This document shows, piece after piece, positions 37,939-47,345 of a DNA stretch of 64,000 nt. The stretch's first letter is position 1, and the number at the start of each line of letters is the position of its first letter. The position numbers and the translations under genes are program-made. The notes beneath the pieces are model-generated. The model was given only the letters and a program-made list of their open reading frames with translations, did not search any database and was not told where the DNA came from. Location: positions 496,001 to 560,000 of the forward strand of contig NZ_CP015208.1 of the NCBI RefSeq assembly GCF_001854225.1. Reading direction: 5' to 3'. Origin of the DNA: Candidatus Rhodoluna planktonica. GTDB lineage: Bacteria; Actinomycetota; Actinomycetes; Actinomycetales; Microbacteriaceae.

Positions 37939-40487
37939 TAATTCTCGCTATCTTTTTGCTGCGCACGAAGGGCGCGCTCGACATTGGCCTTGCTCTCCAG
38001 CAAAATTCGGCTCAGTGCCGGAATCTGCTGCACTTGAGAGTCTTGCAGTTTGGCCGCGGTCAAAGCAACCAGCTCATTCGATGCCAAACCTGTCGGGTAC
38101 AAATTCTCGATCAGGTATTCGGCGATTTTGAAGGTGTTGTTGTTCCACAGTTCGAGGACAGCCTCAAAATAGGGAGCCACAAAAGGTTCAATCAGTGAGT
38201 CATCCAGCGTTCTGCCAAAGGCCAAGCTGCCGGCATCGACCAAGACGTTCGAAAGCGACTTATCCGTGGTGAGTTGCTGCCATATTGCCTTCTTGCTCTC
38301 GGCAGTAGGAATAGCGGCTCGTGCCGCGATTGCCGCGCGCTGGCCATTAGACGTGTTGTCTTTGGCGAGCATCTGGTCGATGTCGGTTGCGGTTTTTCTG
38401 CCGCCGACGACAAGACCGGTTAGTAACTCCCAAGCCAAATCGGTATCGATTTCCAAGCCGGATAGTTGCAGTTTTTGTGAAAGAAGTTTTTCGAGCGCGT
38501 CGAAGTGTCTATCTGCGCAGGCAAACTGCGCGAAAAACTTAGCGAACTGAAACTGCGAGTCTGACCCGGGTTTTGCCAGCGTGGCTAATTCGAGCAATTC
38601 ATCGGCAACTCGCGCAACTTCGGCGTCGCGGTTTTCCGGTGCAACAAACTGTTTCGCGGCGATCAGTAGTTGACGCAACAAAGTCAGTACCGTGGTTGAT
38701 TCGGTTTCAAACGCGATGTTGTTTAGCACCAACTGGATGAAGTCGCGAGCTGGAGTTTCAGCATCTCGAGTTGCATCCCAAGCAGCACCCCAAATGAGGC
38801 TGCGAGCGAGGGAATCATCAATCTTGCCTAGATTCTCGATCGCAAATTTCCAGGATTTCTCATCCAGTCGAATTTTGGTATAGGCCAGATCGTCATCGTT
38901 GAGCAAAATCAGATCTGGTAACTCTAGGCCAACTGCCTCGGTCACCATGGTTTGAGCGCCATCAGCGTCAAGTTCGATTCGGTTGGTACGAATGACCTTG
39001 CCATCGATCAGGTTGTAGAAACCCACCGCCATGCGGTGTGGGCGAATTGTCGGCTGTTCTTTGATAGCCGTTTGCATAATCGCAAAAGACTTGATCACCG
39101 AGCCATCGGTCTCAATTGCAGGCTTCATCGTGTTTACTCCGGCGGTCTCCAGCCATAGGGCCGACCACTCACTCAAATCTCGACCTGAAACTGCCTCAAG
39201 TTCAGCCAAAAGATCTTTCAGTTGGGTGTTGCCCCAGGCGTGCTTCTCAAAATACTTGGCAACACCAGCCATGAATTTGTCTTGACCAACCCAGGCAACC
39301 AGTTGCTTCAAAACCGAAGCGCCCTTGGCGTAGGTAATGCCGTCGAAGTTCACTAGAACATCTTCGAGATCTTTGATTGACGCGACGATTGGGTGGGTAG
39401 AAGGTAGTTGGTCCTGACGATATGCCCAAGATTTTTCTAGCGAGGCAAAGGTGGTCCAGGCGCCGTGCCATTCGGTGGCTTCAGCGGTGGCCAAGGTAGA
39501 TGCGTATTCGGCAAATGACTCGTTTAGCCATAGGTCGTTCCACCACTCCATGGTGACGAGGTCGCCAAACCACATGTGGGCCAGTTCGTGCAAAATTGTC
39601 ACAACGCGGCGTTCACGAGTAGCGTCTGAAACTTTTGAACGGAAAACGTAATTCTCGGTAAAGGTGACGCAACCGGCATTTTCCATGGCCCCAGCGTTGA
39701 ATTCAGGTACAAAAAGCTGGTCATATTTTTCGAAGGGGTATGCCAGCTTGAAATTGCTTTCAAAAAATTCAAAACCTTGGCGGGTCTTCTCGAATATGTA
39801 GTCGGCATCCAGATACTCGGCTAGCGAGGCCCTAGAAAATACGCCAAGCGGAATTATGCGGCCGTCCGACGAGGTGAGTTCGCTTCTCACCTCGTGGTAT
39901 GGGCCAGCAACTAGCGCTGTGATGTAACTGGAAATCTTTGGCGTGGTTTTGAAGACAAATCGAGCGTTGCCAGCTGAGAGTTCTTCTTTGCTTGCCAAAG
40001 CCTGATTGGAAATTACTTTCCAACGGCTTGAAGCTATTACCTCAAAAGTAAATTCAGCCTTTAGGTTTGGCTGCTCAAAGACAGCAAACATGCGTCGCGA
40101 GTCAGGAACTTCAAACTGGGTGTATAGGTAGACCTCTTGGTCGACAGGGTCGACGAATCGGTGAAGGCCTTCGCCGGTGTTCATGAAAAAGAAATCGGCA
40201 TCAACCACTAATACGTTTTGCTCTTGAAGGCCTGTTAGTGCAATGCGGCTGCCGTCAGCGGCACTTTTGTCGATTGAATTGCCGTTGAGGGTAAGCGAGT
40301 GAACTTCAGCGGTGATTGCGTCGATAAAAGTGTCTTTCGCTCCGGCTAGGGCCGAAAAGTGAACCGTTGTTTTTGAGCGAAATGTCTTTTCGTTGGCAGT
40401 CAAATCAAGCTGAACCAGGTAGTTCTGCACCTGAATTTTTGCTGCGCGTTCGATTGCTTCAATTTGAGTTAGATTTTGGCCAGGCAA
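37938..40487 (-). CDS. pepN: Aminopeptidase N (M1 metallopeptidase)
   Basis: PepN removes N-terminal residues from peptides in the cytosol. The 849-residue enzyme has the exopeptidase motif GAMEN (FNAGAMENAGCV) and the zinc motif HELAHMWFGD with the downstream NESFAEY glutamate. The ERAP1-like C-terminal helical domain is complete. The TTG at 40487 is chosen because actinobacterial PepN begins M-P-G-x-N-L and GGAG lies six bases upstream. Extending further upstream would overlap the divergent antiporter gene. It starts the pepN-mscS-glbO operon. Confidence 0.93.
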   Translation of the reverse strand: MPGQNLTQIEAIERAAKIQVQNYLVQLDLTANEKTFRSKTTVHFSALAGAKDTFIDAITAEVHSLTLNGNSIDKSAADGSRIALTGLQEQNVLVVDADFFFMNTGEGLHRFVDPVDQEVYLYTQFEVPDSRRMFAVFEQPNLKAEFTFEVIASSRWKVISNQALASKEELSAGNARFVFKTTPKISSYITALVAGPYHEVRSELTSSDGRIIPLGVFSRASLAEYLDADYIFEKTRQGFEFFESNFKLAYPFEKYDQLFVPEFNAGAMENAGCVTFTENYVFRSKVSDATRERRVVTILHELAHMWFGDLVTMEWWNDLWLNESFAEYASTLATAEATEWHGAWTTFASLEKSWAYRQDQLPSTHPIVASIKDLEDVLVNFDGITYAKGASVLKQLVAWVGQDKFMAGVAKYFEKHAWGNTQLKDLLAELEAVSGRDLSEWSALWLETAGVNTMKPAIETDGSVIKSFAIMQTAIKEQPTIRPHRMAVGFYNLIDGKVIRTNRIELDADGAQTMVTEAVGLELPDLILLNDDDLAYTKIRLDEKSWKFAIENLGKIDDSLARSLIWGAAWDATRDAETPARDFIQLVLNNIAFETESTTVLTLLRQLLIAAKQFVAPENRDAEVARVADELLELATLAKPGSDSQFQFAKFFAQFACADRHFDALEKLLSQKLQLSGLEIDTDLAWELLTGLVVGGRKTATDIDQMLAKDNTSNGQRAAIAARAAIPTAESKKAIWQQLTTDKSLSNVLVDAGSLAFGRTLDDSLIEPFVAPYFEAVLELWNNNTFKIAEYLIENLYPTGLASNELVALTAAKLQDSQVQQIPALSRILLESKANVERALRAQQKDSEN

Positions 40488-40518
40488 TTCGATCTCCGAG
40501 TCTGTTAGTAGCCCTATT

Positions 40519-40524
40519 AGCCTA
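40519..40524 (-). promoter_or_regulatory. Candidate -10 hexamer TAGGCT for pepN
   Basis: TAGGCT on minus would start RNA near 40512 and give a leader of about 25 nt containing the GGAG ribosome binding site. This is a leadered use of the same hexamer. Confidence 0.45.
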
Positions 40525-40542
40525 ACCAAGGCAAGCGGGTGC

Positions 40543-40548
40543 GATAAT
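40543..40548 (+). promoter_or_regulatory. Leaderless-type promoter hexamer GATAAT for the antiporter gene
   Basis: GATAAT ends six bases before the ATG at 40555, and no ribosome binding site intervenes. Confidence 0.5.
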
Positions 40549-40554
40549 CGTAAA

Positions 40555-41727
40555 ATGACCGGCATCTTGACCTCCGCACCCACTTCAGTGAGCCAGAGCT
40601 TGATGCTTGCGGAAATCGGATTGCTGCTGCTTGTTCTCGGAGTTTCCGCCTTCTTCGCATCAAAATTCAAATTCTCAGTGGTGCCGGTTTATCTGGTACT
40701 CGGACTAGCTCTTGGCGAAGGTGGGCTAGTTCCGCTCAGTTTGAGTGAAGAATTTCTCACCACCGGTGCTCAAATTGGGGCAATTCTGCTCTTGCTGCTT
40801 TTGGGGCTTGAGTATTCCGGGCCAGAACTGGCTTCGGCAATAAAAAAGCGTCGTTCAGTTGGCGTAATCGACTTTCTGGCCAATGCCATTCCAGGTGCCG
40901 CGGTCGCTCTAGTGCTGGGCTGGGGTTTCATCGGCGCCATTTTGCTGGGTGGAATTACCTACGTAAGTTCATCGGGAATCGCGGCGCAGCTCATCCGCGA
41001 GTCGGGTTGGCAAAGATCAGAGCTTTCGAGGCGCGTTACTTCAGCTTTGGTAATTGAAGATCTCGCGCTGGCGCCTTACCTACCGCTACTCACTGCGTTG
41101 ATTTCTGGCGCCAGTGCTATGACCGGCCTAATCTCGGTCAGCTTGGCGATTGCCATGACAGCCCTTGCCCTAGTAGTTAGCTTCAAAGGTGAAAATGCGC
41201 TAGGTAAAATTCTGAACACTCAGTCGCCTGGTGCTTTGCTGCTCACAGTGTTCGGTGCAGCGCTGGCGGCGGCAGGTGCCGCCGAACTAGTGGGTTTCTC
41301 ATCCGCGGTAGCTGCGTTCTTGGTTGGTTTGGTGCTCACCGGCGAGGTCGCCAATACTGTGCGTGGCCGACTTGCGCCGCTTCGAGATTTGTTTGCCGCC
41401 ATCTTCTTCTTGTTTTTCGGTTTGGGGGTCAATCCGATCGACATTCCTGCGGCATTGCCACTCGCGCTGTTACTGGCGGTTTTGGGCATCGCCGGAAAGA
41501 TGTTCACCGGATGGTGGCTCGCGAAAGACATGTCCGACTCGATGGCCTGGTACCGGGCCGGAGCCTTCCTGATTCCACGCGGCGAGTTTTCCATCGTGAT
41601 CGCCGCCTTGGCAGCGCAGAGCGCACTGGGTGGGCAAATCCAAACAGTCACACTGACCTATGTGCTTTTGACAACAGTTGCATCATCGATTGTGCTGCGG
41701 CTTTTCAGAAGTAAATTTGAGGCCTAA
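40555..41727 (+). CDS. Cation:proton antiporter (CPA2/KefB-type membrane domain)
   Basis: The 390-residue protein has about 12 predicted helices spanning its whole length and the Na_H_Exchanger fold. Examples are VPVYLVLGLALGEGG, LLLLLLGLEYSGPEL, the discontinuous-helix region TYVSSSGIAAQLIRE, and FFLFFGLGVNP. No TrkA-N regulatory domain is attached, so it ends after the membrane part. It probably exchanges K+ or Na+ for protons. rpiB follows after 13 bases. Confidence 0.88.
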   Translation: MTGILTSAPTSVSQSLMLAEIGLLLLVLGVSAFFASKFKFSVVPVYLVLGLALGEGGLVPLSLSEEFLTTGAQIGAILLLLLLGLEYSGPELASAIKKRRSVGVIDFLANAIPGAAVALVLGWGFIGAILLGGITYVSSSGIAAQLIRESGWQRSELSRRVTSALVIEDLALAPYLPLLTALISGASAMTGLISVSLAIAMTALALVVSFKGENALGKILNTQSPGALLLTVFGAALAAAGAAELVGFSSAVAAFLVGLVLTGEVANTVRGRLAPLRDLFAAIFFLFFGLGVNPIDIPAALPLALLLAVLGIAGKMFTGWWLAKDMSDSMAWYRAGAFLIPRGEFSIVIAALAAQSALGGQIQTVTLTYVLLTTVASSIVLRLFRSKFEA

Positions 41728-41740
41728 ACAAGGAAGAAAA

Positions 41741-42211
41741 ATGCGAGTACACATTGCCACCGACCATGCCGGTCTCGACCTAAGCCACTACTTAATCGAG
41801 CAATTACATCAGCAGGGGCACGAGGTTTTCGACCACGGGCCAACCGAGTATGACCCTCTCGATGACTACCCAAGTTTCTGCATCAATGCGGCACTTGCGG
41901 TAATGGCCGACCAACAGGCACAGGTGTTCTCGCTGGGTATCGTTCTAGGTGGGTCTGGAAACGGTGAGCAGATTGCCGCCAACAAAGTGAAGGGCATTAG
42001 GGCTGCCTTGGTTTGGAACGAGGCTACCGCTCGCCTTGCGAGAGAGCACAACGATGCAAACGTGATTGCGGTTGGGGCCCGACAGCACACCAACGACGAG
42101 GTGCTTCGGCTAATTGAAATCTTCTTAGCTGAGCCGTTTAGTCACGATGAGCGCCATGCACGCAGAATCGGCAAAATCGCAGCCTACGAAAACACCGGAG
42201 AAATTCTCTAA
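41741..42211 (+). CDS. rpiB: Ribose-5-phosphate isomerase B
   Basis: RpiB interconverts ribose 5-phosphate and ribulose 5-phosphate in the pentose phosphate pathway. The 156-residue protein has the RpiB/LacAB pattern ATDHAGLDL, then DHGPTEYDPLDDYP, GIVLGGSGNGEQIAANKVKGIRAAL and GARQHT. A serine occupies the position often held by a catalytic cysteine, as in actinobacterial RpiB. AAGGAAG precedes the ATG. The TAA is followed immediately by the GTG of the glycosylase gene. Confidence 0.93.
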   Translation: MRVHIATDHAGLDLSHYLIEQLHQQGHEVFDHGPTEYDPLDDYPSFCINAALAVMADQQAQVFSLGIVLGGSGNGEQIAANKVKGIRAALVWNEATARLAREHNDANVIAVGARQHTNDEVLRLIEIFLAEPFSHDERHARRIGKIAAYENTGEIL

Positions 42212-43015
42212 GTGCCAGAAGGTCACACCGTTCATCGAAGTGCGAAACAGTTCAACAAGTTATTCGCTGGTTCACCGCTGAAGGTTCACTCGCCGCAGGG
42301 CAGATTTCAAGAGGATGCCCGTTTAGTCGATGGACGGGTTCTTGACTCAGCCAGCGCAATTGGAAAGCAGCTTTTCCTCCAATTTGAAAACGAACTCGTG
42401 TTGCGAATCCATTTAGGTATTTACGGAAAGTGGAGCTGGCAAAGTTCTGCTGAAGGAGAATTTTCCGAACCGCAGGGGCAGGTTAGAGCCAGATTTGAAA
42501 ATGGTACGCACCTTGCCGACTTGCGCGGACCAACCGCTTGCGAGGTGCTTACCCAAGAGCAACTACAGCCAATTTTCAACCGGCTCGGGCCAGATCCGTT
42601 GAACCGAGACCCGGACGGCATGGCCAAGCAACAATTTGTTGAAAAGATCAAGAAATCTAAAAAATCGATTGGTTTGTTGCTGATGGATCAGTCCGTCGTG
42701 GCCGGTATCGGCAACGTCTATCGCGCCGAACTGCTTTTCAGGTCGCAAATAAGCCCATACCGGCTCGGTAGCAGTCTGACCGGGCAAGAAATCGAAGCCA
42801 TCTGGGATGATGCCGTTGCGTTGATGCAGGTCGGCGTCAAAACCGGCTACATGATCACAAGAGACGAGCTGTTCACAAAGCGCCCGACCAAAGCCGAGCG
42901 CAATTTTGTTTATAAGCGGGAGGGTTTGCCCTGTCGGAATTGCGGCGCAAACGTGGCAATCGACCTTATGGCGACAAGAAAGTTGTATTTTTGCCCTAAC
43001 TGCCAGGGCGTCTAA
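42212..43015 (+). CDS. nei: Fpg/Nei family DNA glycosylase, Nei-type
   Basis: This base-excision repair glycosylase/AP lyase of 267 residues starts PEGHTVHR after the initiator Met, the Nei (endonuclease VIII) N-terminus, where Pro2 is the nucleophile and Glu3 is catalytic. The H2TH domain includes LLMDQSVVAGIGNVYRAELLF. The C-terminal zinc finger is CRNCG...YFCPNC. It removes oxidised pyrimidines and related lesions. The GTG start abuts the rpiB stop. The antiporter, rpiB and nei form one compact unit. Confidence 0.92.
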   Translation: MPEGHTVHRSAKQFNKLFAGSPLKVHSPQGRFQEDARLVDGRVLDSASAIGKQLFLQFENELVLRIHLGIYGKWSWQSSAEGEFSEPQGQVRARFENGTHLADLRGPTACEVLTQEQLQPIFNRLGPDPLNRDPDGMAKQQFVEKIKKSKKSIGLLLMDQSVVAGIGNVYRAELLFRSQISPYRLGSSLTGQEIEAIWDDAVALMQVGVKTGYMITRDELFTKRPTKAERNFVYKREGLPCRNCGANVAIDLMATRKLYFCPNCQGV

Positions 43016-43020
43016 CTCAG

Positions 43021-43091
43021 AGCGGATGACGGGAATCGAACCCGCACCATCAGTTTGGAAGACTGAGGCTCTACCATTGAGCTACATCCGC
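43021..43091 (-). tRNA. tRNA-Gly (TCC)
   Basis: Minus-strand cloverleaf beginning GCGGATGTAGCTCAATGG. The anticodon loop CTTCCAA gives TCC, the T-arm is GCGGGTTCGATTCCCGT, and the acceptor end is CATCCGC with discriminator T. CCA is not encoded. A tRNA-Pro gene lies about 100 bases away on the opposite strand. Confidence 0.94.
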
Positions 43092-43197
43092 ATGGCGTTG
43101 AAACCTTTTTTAGATTTCGAACAACACCACCCTATTCTATGGGATAGACTGACCGAGGTCGTTTTCGAGAAAACAATGATTTTCTTGAGAAATCCAC

Positions 43198-43274
43198 CGG
43201 GATGTAGCGCAATTTGGTAGCGCACCTGTTTTGGGTACAGGGGGTTGCAGGTTCAAATCCTGTCATCCCGACCA
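43198..43274 (+). tRNA. tRNA-Pro (TGG)
   Basis: Plus-strand cloverleaf beginning CGGGATGTAGCGCAATTTGG. The anticodon loop TTTGGGT gives TGG, the T-arm is TGCAGGTTCAAATCCTGTC, and the acceptor end CATCCCG is followed by discriminator A and an encoded CCA. Transcripts end at the hairpin starting ten bases downstream. Confidence 0.95.
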
Positions 43275-43283
43275 CCGGATGGT

Positions 43284-43315
43284 GGCCCGCGTAAAGTACG
43301 CGGGCCTTATCTTTT
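43284..43315 (+). terminator. Terminator hairpin after tRNA-Pro
   Basis: GGCCCGCGTA-AAG-TACGCGGGCC is a perfect 10-bp stem followed by TTATCTTTT. It separates tRNA-Pro from the tig ribosome binding site AGGAG, which starts directly after it. Confidence 0.75.
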
Positions 43316-43326
43316 AGGAGAGCAAG

Positions 43327-44640
43327 TTGAAGACCAAGGTCGAAACACTAAACCCAACACGCGTAAAGCTTGTCATCGAGGCTAATCCAGCTGATTTCAA
43401 GTCAAGTATTGATCACGCTTACCAGCACATTGCCGAAGGCGTGAACATCCCTGGGTTCCGCAAAGGTAAGGTTCCAGCCGCAATCCTTGACCAGCGTGTC
43501 GGGCGTCCAGCAATCTTGGCTCACGCAATCAACGACGGTCTTGACGGCCTCTACCGCGCTGCAATTGAAGAGCACAAACTTCGCCCAATTGGCCAGCCTC
43601 AGGCAGATGTCAAGCAGACTCCAGACGAAAAAACTTTCGAGGGTGACCTAATCGTTGAGATTGAGGTTGAGGTTCGTCCAGAAATCAAGCTCAAAGACTA
43701 CGCCGGCATCAAACTGACCGTTGATGAGGTCAAGGTTGACAAAAAGGATGTTGAAGCTGAACTAGACGCTCTTCGCGCACGCTTCGGATCATTGAAGACT
43801 GTAGATCGTCCTGCTAAGAAGGGTGACTTCACCACCATCAGCCTCACCGCAACAATTGATGGCAAGCAGATCGATGCGGCTGAGAACATCTCTTACGAAA
43901 TTGGTTCAGGCAACCTACTCGATGGCATCGACGACGCGCTAGACACCCTAACCGCCGGCGAATCGACAACTTTCAAGTCGCGACTAGTTGGTGGCGAGGC
44001 TAAAGGGCAAGATGCAGAAATCTCTGTCACCTTGCAAGCTGTAAAAGAGCGCGAATTGCCTAAGGCAGACGACGACTTCGCTCAACTGGCCAGCGAATTC
44101 GACACTTTGGCTGAGCTTAAAGCAGCTCTTGAGAAGTCAATCGCGCAGTCAAAGGTATTTGACCAGGGTGTTCAGGCCCGTCAGGTGCTAACCGAGAAGC
44201 TGCTCGAGCAAAATGATGTTCCGGTCTCACAAGAACTAGTCGAGGCTGAGGTGCACCGTCACCTTGAAGGCGAAGGCCGACTCGAAGATGACAAGCACCG
44301 CGCTGAGGTAACCGAAGACAGCACTAAGAACTTCAAAACTCAGATGTTGCTTGATGCAATCGTCGAAAAAGAAGAAATCCAGGTTGGCGAGCAAGAGCTA
44401 ATCAACTACCTAGTGCAGGTTTCACAGCAGTACGGCATGGCACCAAACGACTTCATTAAGACCATTAGCGAGCAGGGTCAGGTTCCCGCTTTTGTGGCTG
44501 AGGTGGCTCGCCGCAAGGCTCTAGCCGTTGTGCTTGAAAAAGCCGAGGTTGTTGACTCGGCCGGAAATAAGGTTGACCTAACCGAGTTCAACAAGGTAAC
44601 CCTTGACGACGGCGACTCTCACGAGGGTCACGACCACTAA
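43327..44640 (+). CDS. tig: Trigger factor
   Basis: The ribosome-associated chaperone and prolyl isomerase. The 437-residue protein has the ribosome-binding tail with the signature GFRKGKVP (about residues 39-46, near GFRxxKxP). A FKBP-type domain lies at about 150-235 ([17 protein letters not shown]) and a helical C-terminal chaperone domain follows. It ends in an Asp/His-rich tail ([11 protein letters not shown]). The TTG start is supported by AGGAG six bases upstream. The order tig-clpP1-clpP2-clpX is conserved in Actinobacteria. Confidence 0.96.
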   Translation: MKTKVETLNPTRVKLVIEANPADFKSSIDHAYQHIAEGVNIPGFRKGKVPAAILDQRVGRPAILAHAINDGLDGLYRAAIEEHKLRPIGQPQADVKQTPDEKTFEGDLIVEIEVEVRPEIKLKDYAGIKLTVDEVKVDKKDVEAELDALRARFGSLKTVDRPAKKGDFTTISLTATIDGKQIDAAENISYEIGSGNLLDGIDDALDTLTAGESTTFKSRLVGGEAKGQDAEISVTLQAVKERELPKADDDFAQLASEFDTLAELKAALEKSIAQSKVFDQGVQARQVLTEKLLEQNDVPVSQELVEAEVHRHLEGEGRLEDDKHRAEVTEDSTKNFKTQMLLDAIVEKEEIQVGEQELINYLVQVSQQYGMAPNDFIKTISEQGQVPAFVAEVARRKALAVVLEKAEVVDSAGNKVDLTEFNKVTLDDGDSHEGHDH

Positions 44641-44649
44641 GTTCTTTCC

Positions 44650-44682
44650 CAAAAAGACCCTGCCTCGGCGGGGTCTTTTTAT
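44650..44682 (+). terminator. Intrinsic terminator after tig
   Basis: AAAAAGACCC and GGGTCTTTTT form a stem around TGCCTCGGCG, followed by an AT-rich tail, ten bases after the tig stop. Confidence 0.88.
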
Positions 44683-44698
44683 TTTTAATGGTGTCTTT

Positions 44699-44712
44699 AG
44701 CCTGGGGCGAAC
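44699..44712. promoter_or_regulatory. Possible ClgR-type operator upstream of clpP1P2
   Basis: On the minus strand this reads GTTCGC-N5-GCT, one base from the GTTCGC-N5-GCG motif described for ClgR in Streptomyces, which activates clpP1P2. It is 67 bases before the clpP1 ATG. A single near-match is weak evidence. Confidence 0.3.
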
Positions 44713-44779
44713 ACGCATCATTTTTCTGGCCGATGCTGGTTATCTTTATCAGGTACCTATTTGAAAAGGGAGATTTTCA

Positions 44780-45361
44780 ATGGCTGATGCACCTCAGATG
44801 CCAAACAGCACCTTCGAGCGACTTCTTAAAGATCGCATTATTTGGCTTGGCTCAGAAGTTCGCGACGACATGGCAAATGAAATTTGCGCCAAAATTCTGT
44901 TGCTTGCAGCTGAAGATTCAACCAAAGACATTTACCTTTACATAAATTCACCCGGTGGCTCAATTACTGCGGGTATGGCAATTTACGACACCATGAAATA
45001 TGTTCCAAACGACATTGTCACGGTTGGAATCGGTATGTGCGCATCAATGGGGCAGTTCTTGCTCTCTTCAGGAACCAAGGGAAAGCGTTACGCAACCCCG
45101 AACACACGTGTGCTATTGCACCAGCCGCACGGTGGGTTTGGCGGAACCGCGTCAGACATTCAGACTCAGGCTGAACTAATCATGTCGATGAAGAAGCAGC
45201 TGGCAAGCATCACTGCAGAACAAACCGGCAAAACTGTCGAGCAAATCATGCAAGACGGCGATCGTGACCGCTGGTTTACCGCTCAAGAGGCCCTCGAGTA
45301 CGGATTCATCGACCACATTCAAGAATTTGCCGGTTCTGCTACCGGTGTCGGAAATAACTAA
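44780..45361 (+). CDS. clpP: ATP-dependent Clp protease proteolytic subunit ClpP1
   Basis: A 193-residue serine protease ring subunit with catalytic triad Ser89 (GMCASMGQF), His114 (LLHQPHGG) and Asp163 (DRDRWF), plus INSPGGSI. Actinobacterial ClpP1 and ClpP2 assemble as a mixed 14-mer fed by ClpX or ClpC. AAAAGGGAG precedes the ATG. clpP2 follows after 12 bases. An upstream tig terminator and a possible ClgR site suggest its own stress-regulated promoter. Confidence 0.96.
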   Translation: MADAPQMPNSTFERLLKDRIIWLGSEVRDDMANEICAKILLLAAEDSTKDIYLYINSPGGSITAGMAIYDTMKYVPNDIVTVGIGMCASMGQFLLSSGTKGKRYATPNTRVLLHQPHGGFGGTASDIQTQAELIMSMKKQLASITAEQTGKTVEQIMQDGDRDRWFTAQEALEYGFIDHIQEFAGSATGVGNN

Positions 45362-45373
45362 GGCTAGGTAAAA

Positions 45374-46003
45374 ATGACTGACAAGCTATTCAGAAGCCCT
45401 GAGGCTCGCTACATTCTTCCTACCTTTGAAGAGCGAACCTCTTACGGGTTCAAACGCCAGGACCCATACAACAAACTCTTTGAAGACCGCATTGTATTTT
45501 TGGGTGTTCAGGTTGATGATGCATCCGCCGACGACATCATGGCTCAGTTGTTGGTGCTCGAATCTCAAGATCCAGATCGAGATATCACCATGTACATCAA
45601 CTCACCGGGTGGTTCGTTCACCGCTATGACTGCGATCTACGACACCATGCAGTACATCCGTCCTCAAATTCAAACTGTTTGTTTGGGTCAAGCTGCGTCT
45701 GCGGCTGCAGTGCTACTAGCAGCAGGAGCACCAGGAAAGCGTTTGGCCTTGCCAAATGCGCGAGTTCTTATCCACCAGCCGTCAACCGGTGACGCGGGTC
45801 GAGGTCAGGCATCAGACATCGAGATTCAGGCTCGCGAAATTATGCGATTGCGCGAGTGGCTAGAGAGCACTTTGGCAAAACATTCAAAGCGCTCGGTTGC
45901 CGAGGTCAACAAAGACATCGACCGCGACAAGATTCTTACCGCCGAGGAAGCGTTGCAATACGGCCTAATCGACCAGGTTTTGACTTCAAGAAAAAACGCG
46001 TAA
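45374..46003 (+). CDS. clpP: ATP-dependent Clp protease proteolytic subunit ClpP2
   Basis: The second ring subunit, 209 residues, with Ser109 (LGQAASAAA), His134 (LIHQPSTG) and Asp184 (DRDKIL). It has an N-terminal extension ([17 protein letters not shown]), typical of ClpP2. It shares roughly half its residues with ClpP1 by eye. It is co-transcribed with clpP1 and ends at a strong terminator before clpX, so clpX has a separate promoter. Confidence 0.96.
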   Translation: MTDKLFRSPEARYILPTFEERTSYGFKRQDPYNKLFEDRIVFLGVQVDDASADDIMAQLLVLESQDPDRDITMYINSPGGSFTAMTAIYDTMQYIRPQIQTVCLGQAASAAAVLLAAGAPGKRLALPNARVLIHQPSTGDAGRGQASDIEIQAREIMRLREWLESTLAKHSKRSVAEVNKDIDRDKILTAEEALQYGLIDQVLTSRKNA

Positions 46004-46009
46004 TTGGCT

Positions 46010-46046
46010 GAAATGCGGGCGAGTTTAAGCCCGCATTTCTTCTTTA
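46010..46046 (+). terminator. Intrinsic terminator between clpP2 and clpX
   Basis: GAAATGCGGGC-GAGTTTAA-GCCCGCATTTC is a perfect 11-bp stem followed by TTCTTTAAA. It begins seven bases after the clpP2 stop. Confidence 0.82.
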
Positions 46047-46052
46047 AAGGCA

Positions 46053-46058
46053 TAAAGT
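46053..46058 (+). promoter_or_regulatory. Leaderless-type promoter hexamer TAAAGT for clpX
   Basis: TAAAGT, then six bases (TTTTAC), then ATG. It lies directly after the clpP2 terminator, consistent with a dedicated clpX promoter and a leaderless message. Confidence 0.55.
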
Positions 46059-46064
46059 TTTTAC

Positions 46065-47339
46065 ATGACTAAGCTTGGCGAATCAGGCGATTTCCTGAAA
46101 TGTACCTTCTGTGGCAAAAGCCAGAAGCAGGTTCGCAAACTAATTGCCGGGCCATCGGTTTACATCTGCGATGAATGTATCGAGCTTTGCAACGAAATAA
46201 TCGAAGAAGAGCTCGGCAACGCAACAGCCGAGGTTGTTGAAGAACTTGATTTACCAAAACCCAAAGAGATTAAATCTTTTCTGGACGAGTACGTAATTGG
46301 TCAAGATCAGGCAAAAAAAGCCCTGGCCGTGGCCGTATACAACCACTACAAACGCCTGCGCTCTCGAGGAACACTGACCGCTGCAGGTAAAGATCACGAC
46401 TCGATTGAAATTGCCAAATCCAACATTTTGATGATTGGCCCAACCGGTTGTGGCAAAACCTATTTAGCTCAAACTCTGGCTAAGCGCCTAAACGTTCCGT
46501 TTGCCGTGGCTGACGCCACTGCTCTGACCGAGGCCGGCTATGTCGGCGAAGATGTCGAGAACATTCTGCTCAAACTTCTTCAGGCTGCAGAGTTTGATGT
46601 CAAGCGTGCTGAGACTGGCATCATTTACATCGACGAGATCGACAAAATTTCTCGCAAAGCCGAGAATCCATCGATTACCCGCGATGTATCTGGCGAAGGT
46701 GTTCAGCAGGCGCTTCTCAAAATTCTTGAGGGTACTGTCGCATCTGTGCCACCCCAGGGTGGCAGAAAACATCCGCAGCAGGAATTCATCCAAATTGACA
46801 CGACAAACGTCTTGTTCATCGTTGCCGGAGCATTTGCTGGTTTAGAAGAGATTATTTCTGCCCGTGCCGGTAAAAAAGGCATCGGCTTTGGTGCGCCTAT
46901 CGCCGGTAAAAGTGACGAGGTTGAAATCTTCAACGAGGTCCAGCCAGAAGATTTGCGCAAATTTGGGCTCATCCCCGAATTTATCGGCCGACTGCCGGTG
47001 ATGGCTACGGTTACGCCACTAGATCGCCCTGCTCTGATTGCAATCCTTACCGAACCAAAGAATGCCTTGGTAAAGCAGTACCAACGCATGTTTGAGCTTG
47101 ACGGCTTCGACCTCAAATTTGAGAAAGATGCCCTCGAGGCCATCGCCGACTTGGCTGTCCAACGCGAAACCGGTGCTCGAGGTCTGCGGGCAATCATGGA
47201 AGAAATCCTTGGTCCGGTTATGTTTGAAATTCCAGGTAGCGAGCAGCAGGGGACAATTCTCATTACCAAATCGGTGGTAGTTGATAAAGCTGAGCCGCAA
47301 CTCATACCGTTCAAGGTTGCTCGAGAAAAAACCGCCTAA
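46065..47339 (+). CDS. clpX: ATP-dependent Clp protease ATP-binding subunit ClpX
   Basis: ClpX unfolds proteins and feeds them to ClpP1P2. The 424-residue AAA+ protein has the N-terminal zinc-binding domain with Cys13, Cys16, Cys35 and Cys38. Walker A GPTGCGKT is at 125-132, Walker B is [10 protein letters not shown], and pore and sensor regions include [12 protein letters not shown]2 small domain ends the protein. No ribosome binding site is well placed. A benE-like gene starts six bases after the stop. Confidence 0.97.
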   Translation: MTKLGESGDFLKCTFCGKSQKQVRKLIAGPSVYICDECIELCNEIIEEELGNATAEVVEELDLPKPKEIKSFLDEYVIGQDQAKKALAVAVYNHYKRLRSRGTLTAAGKDHDSIEIAKSNILMIGPTGCGKTYLAQTLAKRLNVPFAVADATALTEAGYVGEDVENILLKLLQAAEFDVKRAETGIIYIDEIDKISRKAENPSITRDVSGEGVQQALLKILEGTVASVPPQGGRKHPQQEFIQIDTTNVLFIVAGAFAGLEEIISARAGKKGIGFGAPIAGKSDEVEIFNEVQPEDLRKFGLIPEFIGRLPVMATVTPLDRPALIAILTEPKNALVKQYQRMFELDGFDLKFEKDALEAIADLAVQRETGARGLRAIMEEILGPVMFEIPGSEQQGTILITKSVVVDKAEPQLIPFKVAREKTA

Positions 47340-47345
47340 TTTCTA

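Noticed and set aside
40488-40670. N-terminal extension of pepN by 61 codons
   Set aside because: It would overlap the start of the divergent antiporter gene. The TTG at 40487 has GGAG and matches the M-P-G-x-N-L family start.
42906-43220. Plus-strand 104-codon frame crossing tRNA-Gly
   Set aside because: It begins inside nei in another frame and reads through the tRNA (GIEPAPSVWKTEALPLSY), another classic artefact.
44688-44945. Plus-strand 85-codon frame overlapping the clpP1 start
   Set aside because: Runs in a different frame through the clpP1 promoter and the first 55 codons; no ribosome binding site.
46703-47314. Minus-strand 203-codon frame inside clpX
   Set aside because: Reverse-strand shadow of a highly conserved gene; Ser/Arg-rich low-information peptide.
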